Source: Posidoniimonas polymericola
GTDB taxonomy: Bacteria > Planctomycetota > Planctomycetia > Pirellulales > Lacipirellulaceae
NCBI RefSeq assembly: GCF_007859935.1
Contig: NZ_SJPO01000008.1
Coordinates: 1 to 64,000 of the forward strand
Reading direction: 5' to 3'
DNA length: 64,000 nt
Position 1 is the first letter of the stretch, and each line of letters opens with the position of its first letter. Position numbers and translations under genes: made by a program. Of this stretch, positions 50,037 through 56,411 are shown piece by piece. The notes under the pieces are model-generated. The model worked only from the letters and a program-made list of their open reading frames with translations. It was not told where the DNA came from and did not search any database.

Positions 50037-50584
50037 ATTGATTTTAATTCACTGACGAACGCGTGTACCTCGGCCTGCTTGTGCAGTCGGGTGAAGGTCA
50101 CCGCGGGCCACTCGTCGGAGTCCATCAGCGCGGCGTACTGCCGGCGGTTCTGGCGGAACGTTCTCGCTAGCCAGACCAGGATCGAGTCGGTCGACAGGAA
50201 CGACTTGGCGAAGGTCTCGCGGTTGTCGGCGTAGAGCGGCTCGCGGGTAATCACCCGCCGCGTGGTCCGGCAGAGCGCCCGGGCGGCCACGGTCGGGAAC
50301 GAGTGGTCGAGCCACACGACGTCGGTCGCGCGGCCCCACACCAGGTCGCGGGCCTTGCTGTAGTTGCCGTCAGAGACCCAGCAGTCGGCGGCGACTTGCT
50401 GGCGGACCGACTCGCGGAACTCGTCGGTCGGTTGCTCCTGCCAGTCGGGCAGCCAGTGCAGGGCGTCGAGCTCGATGCGCTGACCGCCAATGACCGCGGC
50501 CAACTGCCGCGCGAGCGTGCTCTTGCCGCTGCAAGTCGAGCCGACGACCGCGATGCGGCGTGGTTGCGTCGGCGGCGAGGGCAT
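50030..50584 (-). CDS. P-loop nucleotide kinase-like protein (FlaR/adenylate-kinase-like)
   Basis: A 184-residue protein with an N-terminal Walker A, VVGSTCSGKSTLARQLA, and ELDALHWLPDWQE, the pattern of proteins annotated as adenylate kinase or DNA topology modulation protein (FlaR). DVVWLDHSFP is the Walker B region, and RRVITREPLY plus RTFRQNRRQY supply lid arginines. The real substrate of this family is uncertain. It ends inside copy 2 of the ~200-nt duplication. It is 1 nt downstream of the DUF4166-like gene. Confidence 0.85.
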   Translation of the reverse strand: MPSPPTQPRRIAVVGSTCSGKSTLARQLAAVIGGQRIELDALHWLPDWQEQPTDEFRESVRQQVAADCWVSDGNYSKARDLVWGRATDVVWLDHSFPTVAARALCRTTRRVITREPLYADNRETFAKSFLSTDSILVWLARTFRQNRRQYAALMDSDEWPAVTFTRLHKQAEVHAFVSELKSIV

Positions 50585-50585
50585 C

Positions 50586-51278
50586 CTAGTGGCGTCCTAC
50601 AACTCGGATCGGATGAACGCCGTCAGGAATGTCTTCTAGACTGCAACTCACACGCTCGAGTCGAAACCAGCCTCTGTACCCCAGGATACGACCCCAAAAA
50701 CGATTGGAAATCGCGACATCGACCAAGAAGCATTGTCGCTCTTCGTCAAACGATTCACGGACCCAGGCATCCCCCGAAAAGAACCTAGGGAAGGGGATGC
50801 TGAACGGACCCACGTGGACTTGCTGCCGTGTTGTCGTCACGACCAGCGAGCCATCGGTAGCCGCCTCGAATACGAGATCAACCGAGAGGTGCTGGTGGGT
50901 GCCGGCGTAGAGTACGGGACCGCCTTGCCGCTCGCTGTAGACGAAATACTCATCGAAATCACGCGTGCGGCGGGGGAACTCAAACACGCGTTTCCAGGTG
51001 ACGGTCTCGCGTCCGAGGTCGTCGAGATACGCATAGTTGCGGATCTCAAACGGAATCCCTCTGCCGGTCTCTGGGAACAGAATGCGCCGCGTGGCGCCAA
51101 GGAAAAGGAACGGCACGGTATACCACCGCCCGTGCCACACCTCCTCCATGACTCCACGCCCGATGAACGCGGATTGGGAAACGCTAGTGATCCCGTATTG
51201 CTCCTGAATCCGCGAGTGCAGCCGGGCGAACTCGCTGCCCATCGATCGTTGCACGATGGAATCGCACTGATCGGTCAC
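50586..51278 (-). CDS. DUF4166-like protein
   Basis: A 230-residue soluble protein. Features resembling DUF4166 are the N-terminal MGSEFARLHSRIQEQYG, the GRGVMEEVWHGRWYTVPFLF segment, IPFEIRNYAYLDDLGRETVT, then WKRVFEFP, and a C-terminal RFWGRILGYRGWF. The function of the family is unknown. GC is lower than in the nearby serS, which hints at acquisition or relaxed selection. Family assignment is by memory of the pattern. Confidence 0.65.
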   Translation of the reverse strand: MTDQCDSIVQRSMGSEFARLHSRIQEQYGITSVSQSAFIGRGVMEEVWHGRWYTVPFLFLGATRRILFPETGRGIPFEIRNYAYLDDLGRETVTWKRVFEFPRRTRDFDEYFVYSERQGGPVLYAGTHQHLSVDLVFEAATDGSLVVTTTRQQVHVGPFSIPFPRFFSGDAWVRESFDEERQCFLVDVAISNRFWGRILGYRGWFRLERVSCSLEDIPDGVHPIRVVGRH

Positions 51279-51322
51279 AGCGATTCGCTCCCGGCGCTTA
51301 GTTTAGGAATTAAACCAGGAGA

Positions 51323-52621
51323 CTATTCGTCATCCTCATCCGACGACGAACCAATCCGGTCCTTGCCGACGTACGGCCGTAGGGCCTCGGGGATCAGGAT
51401 CGAGCCGTCGGGCTGCTGGCAGTTTTCGAGGATGGCGATGATGGCGCGGCTGATCGCCACCGCGGTGCCGTTGAGCGTGTGGACGAAGTTGGTCCCCTTC
51501 TCGCCCTTCTTGCGGTAGCGGATGTTGAGCCGGCGGGACTGGTAGTCGGTGCAGTTCGAGGTGCTGGTGACCTCGCCGAACTCGCCGTGGTCGCCGCGGC
51601 CCGGCATCCAGGCCTCGAGGTCGAACTTGCGGTACGCGGGGCCCCCGAGGTCGCCGGTCGCAATGTCCAAGACGCGGAACGGCAGGCCGAGGCCGTTGAA
51701 GATCTCGCACTCCAGGTCGCAGAACATGTTGAGCGTGTCCTCGCTCTGCTCCGGCGTGGTGAAGGCGAACATCTCGACCTTGGTGAACTGGTGCACGCGG
51801 TACAGGCCGCGCGACGCGCGGCCGGCGGCGCCCGCCTCGGTGCGGTAGCAGTGGCTGATGCCGCACAGCTTGATCGGCAGGTCCTCTTCGTCGAGCACCT
51901 TGCCGGCGTACAGGCCGCCCAGCGTGATCTCGGCGGTGGCCACCAGGTTGAGGTCGAAGTTCTCGATGCTGTAGATCTGGGTCTCGGGGCCGCGGGGGAT
52001 GAAGCCGACCCCCTGCAGCACGTCGCCCCGCGCGAGGTCGGGCGTGATGGTCGGCGTGAAGCCTTCCTTCATCAGGATATCGATCGCGTAACGCTGCAGC
52101 GCGAGCTCCAGCAGCACGGCCTCGTTGCGGAGGTAGTAGAAGCCCTGGCCGGCGACGTGCGAGCCCCCCTCGAAGTCGATCAGGTCGTGCTGCTCGCCGA
52201 GCTCGACATGGTCGAGCACGGGGAAGCTCGGCTGCCGGACCTCGAGATCGCCGCGGCGGATCTCGCGGCTGGCGTCCTCGCCGCCGCGGGGCGAGTCGGC
52301 GTGCGTCAGGTTGGGCATCGCGCGGTGGATGGCGTCGGCCTCCGCGCTGATGCGGTCGATCTGCTTCTGCAGCTCGTCCTTCTCTTCACGCAGCTTGCGG
52401 CCCTCTTCCTTGCGGGCCTCGCGCTCGTCGTTGTCCTTGGCCTTGCCAATCGACTTGCTGACCTCGTTGGCCTGGCGCGAGAGCTCCTCGACCTGCTGCA
52501 TCAGGGTCTTGCGTTCGCTGTCGAGCTGCACGAAGCGGCCCACGTCTGCCTTGACGCCGCGGATGTTGCAGTTTTCCTGAACCAGCTCGGGGTTCTCGGT
52601 GATGTAGCGCTTATCCAGCAT
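51323..52621 (-). CDS. serS: Seryl-tRNA synthetase
   Basis: A 432-residue class II synthetase charging tRNA(Ser). The N-terminal coiled-coil arm spans about residues 30-100 (LSRQANEVSKSIGKAKDNDE onward). Motif 2 is FTKVEMFAFTTPEQ preceded by CYRTEAGAAGRASRGLYRVH; motif 3 is FVHTLNGTAVAISRAIIAIL. GEVTSTSNCTDYQSRRLNIR is the serine-binding signature. ATG 52621 is the normal start; the much longer open frame upstream is antisense or out-of-phase to the dipeptidase gene. Confidence 0.98.
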   Translation of the reverse strand: MLDKRYITENPELVQENCNIRGVKADVGRFVQLDSERKTLMQQVEELSRQANEVSKSIGKAKDNDEREARKEEGRKLREEKDELQKQIDRISAEADAIHRAMPNLTHADSPRGGEDASREIRRGDLEVRQPSFPVLDHVELGEQHDLIDFEGGSHVAGQGFYYLRNEAVLLELALQRYAIDILMKEGFTPTITPDLARGDVLQGVGFIPRGPETQIYSIENFDLNLVATAEITLGGLYAGKVLDEEDLPIKLCGISHCYRTEAGAAGRASRGLYRVHQFTKVEMFAFTTPEQSEDTLNMFCDLECEIFNGLGLPFRVLDIATGDLGGPAYRKFDLEAWMPGRGDHGEFGEVTSTSNCTDYQSRRLNIRYRKKGEKGTNFVHTLNGTAVAISRAIIAILENCQQPDGSILIPEALRPYVGKDRIGSSSDEDDE

Positions 52622-52788
52622 CTTTTTTCCAACCGCTTGATCGTGTGCTTGATGTTGTTTGCCCCAACATGAAGCCTGCAGGGAGCGACCTCGACGCCCG
52701 CTCGCTGTGGTCCCTGCTCCGTGCCGCTCGTGTTCGTGCCGCTCGTGTCTGTGTCGCCCGTGCTCAACCGGCGTTCCGTGAGGCGAGT

Positions 52789-54156
52789 TTAACTCGCGGA
52801 CGCCATCTCTAGCCAGAGTGCTGCGCTTGACCGCACGCCGCGGTGGAAGTCGGCCAGGCAGAACTTCTCGTTCGGGCTGTGCGTGTTGTCGTCGTCCAGG
52901 CCCCAGCCCAAGAGCAGCACGTCGGCGTCGAGCTTGCGGGCGAAATCGTCGACGATCGGGATCGAGCCCCCTTCGCGGATGAAGACCGGCTTCGTGCCGA
53001 AGCCCTGCTCGATCGCCTTGGACGCGGCGGCCATGTACGGGCTGTCGAGCGGGAACTTGACCCCCGCCCCGCCGTGGTGGTCGACCAATTCGAGCTTGAT
53101 GCCGGGCGGGAGCTGCGACTCGAGGTGCTGCTTGAGCGCCTGGTAGATGTCTTTGGGGTGCTGGTTGGGGACCAGGCGGAAGCTGACCTTGGCGCCCGCC
53201 CGGGCGGGCAGCACGGTCTTGGCTCCGGCGCCCTGGTAGCCGCCCCAGATGCCGTTGACGTCGCAGGTTGGGCGGGCCCAGCGGCGTTCGAGCGTGGTGT
53301 AGCCCTCCTCGCCCGACAGGCCGTCGACGGCGAGCTGCTTCATGAACCGCGCTTCGTCGAACGGCAGCCCGGCGAACTCGTCGCGTTCGCGCTGCTCGAG
53401 CGGCACGACGTCGTCGTAGAAGCCGGGGATCTGGATGCGGCCCTGGTCGTCCGTCAGCGAGCCGAGCAGCTTGGCCAGTGTGTTGACCGGGTTGGTGACC
53501 GCGCCGCCGAAGCTGCCGGAGTGCAGGTCCTGCTTCGGGCCGGTCAGGAAGATCTCGTAGTAGGCGATGCCGCGGAGGCCGTAGGTGATGGCCGGCAACC
53601 CGGGGGCGAACTGGCCGCTGTCGCTGATCACGACGCAGTCGCACGCCAGGCGGTCCTTGTTGTTCTCGATAAACGGCCCGATGTTCTCGCTGCCGACCTC
53701 CTCTTCGCCCTCGATCAAGAACTTCAGCTGCAGCGGCAGCTTGCCCTCGGTCGCCAGCACGGCGGCGGCGCCCTCGAGATGGGTGAGCATCTGCCCCTTG
53801 TCGTCGGTGGCGCCGCGGGCGTAGACGTTGCCGTCGCGGACCGTTGGCTCGAACGGCGGGGTGATCCACTCGTCCAGCGGGTCGGGCGGCTGCACGTCGT
53901 AGTGGCCGTAGACCAGCACGGTCGGCGCGCCGGCGACAGGGGGCGTCTCGGCGTAGACCAGCGGGTGGCCGTTGGTGGGGATCACCTCCGGCTCGAGGCC
54001 CATCCCGCGGATGCGGTCGGCGACCCACTGGGCGGCCTGGGCGACATCGTCCTTGTGGGCGGGGTCGGCGCTGACGCTGGGGATGCGGAGCAGCTCGAAG
54101 AGTCGCTCCTCGCGGGCGGCCTGCTGCGAATCTAGGTAGTCGGCAATCTTGCCCAT
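52789..54156 (-). CDS. M20 family dipeptidase/peptidase
   Basis: A 455-residue metallopeptidase. The zinc ligands and catalytic residues are visible: VLVYGHYDVQPPDP (His and catalytic Asp), GATDDKGQ (bridging Asp), EGEEEVGSENI (catalytic Glu pair) and VISDSGQ. The dimerisation/lid domain starts at LTGPKQDLHSGSFGGAV, and the final ligand is His in NTHSPNE. This is the CNDP-like dipeptidase subfamily. It lies 167 nt before serS on the same strand. Confidence 0.95.
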   Translation of the reverse strand: MGKIADYLDSQQAAREERLFELLRIPSVSADPAHKDDVAQAAQWVADRIRGMGLEPEVIPTNGHPLVYAETPPVAGAPTVLVYGHYDVQPPDPLDEWITPPFEPTVRDGNVYARGATDDKGQMLTHLEGAAAVLATEGKLPLQLKFLIEGEEEVGSENIGPFIENNKDRLACDCVVISDSGQFAPGLPAITYGLRGIAYYEIFLTGPKQDLHSGSFGGAVTNPVNTLAKLLGSLTDDQGRIQIPGFYDDVVPLEQRERDEFAGLPFDEARFMKQLAVDGLSGEEGYTTLERRWARPTCDVNGIWGGYQGAGAKTVLPARAGAKVSFRLVPNQHPKDIYQALKQHLESQLPPGIKLELVDHHGGAGVKFPLDSPYMAAASKAIEQGFGTKPVFIREGGSIPIVDDFARKLDADVLLLGWGLDDDNTHSPNEKFCLADFHRGVRSSAALWLEMASAS

Positions 54157-54281
54157 ATATCTCGGCGGAGAGCAGGAGTGAGGGGGAGCTGTACTGGCGC
54201 CGGCACATGGCCGGCGGCGAAACGGTTCAATATACTGTCGCATTTAGACCGCCACCACCGTACACCCCCTAGGGTGAGCCC

Positions 54282-54668
54282 ATGGATGATGACACCGCCC
54301 CCGACGACCCCGGCCGCAACGACCCAGGAGTCGAGGACCCAGGCGCCGGGGTTGTGGTCGCCCCCAAGCCCGCCCCGCAGAAGGAAGAGGACCGCCCGCC
54401 GATCCCGAAGTACAACGTCGTGCTGTGGGACAGCGACGACCACACCTACGAGTACGTCGAGAAGATGATGAAGGACCTGTTCGGCTACTCCGACCAGCAG
54501 TGCCTGAAGCTCGCCGAGACCGTCGACAAGCACGGCCGCGCGATCGTCATCACCACCACCAAGGAGCACGCCGAACTCAAACGCGACCAGGTGCACGCCT
54601 TCGGTACCGACCTGTACATCAAGAACTGCAAGGGATCGATGAAGGCGACGATCGAGGAAGTGAGCTGA
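54282..54668 (+). CDS. clpS: ClpS-like adaptor protein with altered N-degron pocket
   Basis: A 128-residue protein with a disordered acidic N-terminus (about 40 residues) and a ClpS fold from PKYNVVLWDSDDHTYEYVEK to VHAFGTDLYIKNCKGSM. ClpS delivers N-degron substrates to ClpAP. The pocket motif NDDxT reads SDDHT (Ser51-Thr55), and the position matching E. coli His66 is Asp82, so two of the three residues contacting the substrate alpha-amino group differ. It may bind modified N-termini or another ligand. Its stop abuts a heptamer repeat array. Confidence 0.9.
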   Translation: MDDDTAPDDPGRNDPGVEDPGAGVVVAPKPAPQKEEDRPPIPKYNVVLWDSDDHTYEYVEKMMKDLFGYSDQQCLKLAETVDKHGRAIVITTTKEHAELKRDQVHAFGTDLYIKNCKGSMKATIEEVS

Positions 54669-54700
54669 TTGCGGATCTCGGATTGCAGATTGCGGATTGC
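54667..54700 (+). repeat. Heptamer tandem repeat, left flank of the four-helix-bundle gene
   Basis: Five tandem heptamers (GATTGCG, GATCTCG, GATTGCA, GATTGCG, GATTGCT) start within the clpS stop codon. They are in inverse orientation to the array at 55091-55124. Confidence 0.85.
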
Positions 54701-54733
54701 TCTAAATCACGGCCGCGCGGGCTGAGGGACGAG

Positions 54734-55087
54734 ATGTCGAAGCAGGACGAATTCAAGCAGCGCACCAAGGCGTTCGGGCTGCGAGTGATCCGGCTGGTGC
54801 AGAGTCTCGGCGACGACCGCGTGAGCCGTGTGATCGGCAACCAGTTGCTCCGGTCGGGCACGTCGGTTGGCGCCAACTACCGCGGGGCTTGCCGGGCAAG
54901 GTCGGCGGCAGAGTTTCGTGCGAAGCTCGGCATCTGCGAAGAAGAGTGTGATGAGTCGATTTACTGGATCGAGCTGCTTGTCGATTCTGACTTGGTGAAA
55001 GAAGAGCTCGTGGCCCCGCTGCTCTCGGAAGCAGATGAGTTGTTGGCGATGATCGTGGCCTCGATCAACACGTCCCGAAACAAGTAG
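54734..55087 (+). CDS. Four-helix-bundle protein (S23 / 23S rRNA intervening-sequence type)
   Basis: A 117-residue all-helical protein. It carries family signatures: FGLRVIRLVQSL, NQLLRSGTSVGANYRGACRA, EFRAKLGICEEECDESIYWI and LLSEADELLAMIVASI. Relatives include proteins encoded in 23S rRNA intervening sequences and the Avd accessory protein of diversity-generating retroelements; they bind nucleic acid as oligomers. It is wedged between clpS and mtaB with inverted heptamer arrays on both sides, suggesting a mobile or repeat-linked cassette. No reverse transcriptase is nearby. Confidence 0.9.
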   Translation: MSKQDEFKQRTKAFGLRVIRLVQSLGDDRVSRVIGNQLLRSGTSVGANYRGACRARSAAEFRAKLGICEEECDESIYWIELLVDSDLVKEELVAPLLSEADELLAMIVASINTSRNK

Positions 55088-55124
55088 TCCGCAATCCGAA
55101 ATCCCCAATCTCCAATCCGCAATG
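55088..55124 (-). repeat. Heptamer tandem repeat, right flank, inverted
   Basis: Five heptamers (GCAATCC, GAAATCC, CCAATCT, CCAATCC, GCAATGC) run from 3 nt after the four-helix-bundle stop into the mtaB ATG (55122-55124). Read on the minus strand they are GGATTGC-like, matching the left array. Confidence 0.85.
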
Positions 55125-56384
55125 CTCCTCCGCACCCACACCCTCGGCTGCAAGGTCAACCAGTACGAAACCGAGTACGTCCGCGAGGGGCTGGCCACCA
55201 TCGGCTACCGCGACGCGGGCGAGGGCGAGCAGGCCGACCTGTGCATCGTCAACACCTGCACGGTGACCGGCGAGGGCGACTCGAAGAGCCGGCAGGTCAT
55301 CCGCCGACTGGCGCGGGACAACCCGGCGTCGAAGATCGTGGTGATGGGCTGCTACGCCACCCGTGCGCCGGAGGAAGTCGCCGCGCTGCCCAACGTCACC
55401 CAGGTGCTGACCGACAAGCGTGAGCTGGGCGACCTGCTGGGCCGCTTCGGCGTCACCGACGTGCCGACCGGCGTGTCGGGCTTCGGGCAGCGGACCCGCG
55501 CGTACGTCAAGGTTCAGGACGGCTGCCTGCTGCGGTGCAGCTTCTGCATCATCCCCCACGTGCGGCCGAAGCTCACCAGCCGCCCGGCCGAGCACATCGT
55601 CGACGAGGTGCGGCGGCTGGTCGACAACGGCTACCGCGAGGTCGTGCTGACCGGCATCCACCTTGGCCACTACGGGGTCGACTGGAACCGCGACCTCCCC
55701 AAGGACAAGTGGACCCGTCTGGCCCACCTGGTCGACCGGCTCGCCAATCTCGAGGGCGACTTCCGCTTGCGGCTCTCTAGCATCGAGGCGACCGAGACCA
55801 CCCGCGAGCTGATCGACGTCATGGCGGCGCACCCAGAAAAAGTCGCGCCGCACCTGCACATCTCGATGCAGTCGGGCTCGGACAGCGTGCTGCGGCGGAT
55901 GCGGCGGCGGTGGGGAGCCCAGCGGTTTGTCGACCGCTGCGGCATGCTCCGCGAGCGGCTCGCCCAGCCCGCCATCACCACCGACGTGATCGTCGGCTTC
56001 CCCGGCGAGACCGACGCCGAGTTCGCCGAGACGATCGACGTCTGCCGCCAGGCCGGCTTCTCCAAGATCCACGTCTTCCCGTTCAGCGCCCGCCGCGGCA
56101 CGCCCGCCGCGACCATGCCGGGGCAGCTGCCGGGCGACGTGAAGAAGGCCCGCGTGCACGAGCTGACGCGGGTCGAGCACCAGTTGCGCGACGCGTACTT
56201 CGCCAGCCTGCGGGGCCGCGAACTGCGGGTGCTGGTCGAGTCGGGGCTCGAAGCAGCAGGCGGGCAGATCGGCACGTCGTGCCGGTACGCGCCGGTGGTG
56301 CTGTCGGGGGGCCCGGTCGGCGCGTTCGTTCGGGTGACCGCCGGGCGGGTCGAGGAGGGACGGATCGTCGGCGAGGCAGTGTGA
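55122..56384 (+). CDS. mtaB: tRNA (N6-threonylcarbamoyladenosine37-C2)-methylthiotransferase MtaB
   Basis: A 420-residue radical SAM enzyme converting t6A37 to ms2t6A37. The MTTase N-terminal domain has Cys at LGCKVNQYE, NTCTVT and VMGCYA, the three ligands of the auxiliary cluster. The radical SAM triad is CLLRCSFCIIP (CxxxCxxC). A C-terminal TRAM-like domain follows (RELRVLVESGLEAAG onward). The LGCKVNQYE opening separates it from MiaB and RimO. Its ATG lies inside the right heptamer array, so the array forms its leader. Confidence 0.93.
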   Translation: MLLRTHTLGCKVNQYETEYVREGLATIGYRDAGEGEQADLCIVNTCTVTGEGDSKSRQVIRRLARDNPASKIVVMGCYATRAPEEVAALPNVTQVLTDKRELGDLLGRFGVTDVPTGVSGFGQRTRAYVKVQDGCLLRCSFCIIPHVRPKLTSRPAEHIVDEVRRLVDNGYREVVLTGIHLGHYGVDWNRDLPKDKWTRLAHLVDRLANLEGDFRLRLSSIEATETTRELIDVMAAHPEKVAPHLHISMQSGSDSVLRRMRRRWGAQRFVDRCGMLRERLAQPAITTDVIVGFPGETDAEFAETIDVCRQAGFSKIHVFPFSARRGTPAATMPGQLPGDVKKARVHELTRVEHQLRDAYFASLRGRELRVLVESGLEAAGGQIGTSCRYAPVVLSGGPVGAFVRVTAGRVEEGRIVGEAV

Positions 56385-56411
56385 CCCCGCGCCGCCGCCC
56401 CGCGGACTGCG

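Noticed and set aside
51323-52621. Possible frameshift in serS because of overlapping long frames
   Set aside because: The serS frame is continuous with all class II motifs and a normal length.
52622-54208. Extension of the serS reading frame to 961 codons
   Set aside because: The upstream part is an out-of-frame shadow of the M20 peptidase gene, rich in Arg/Pro, without similarity to SerS.
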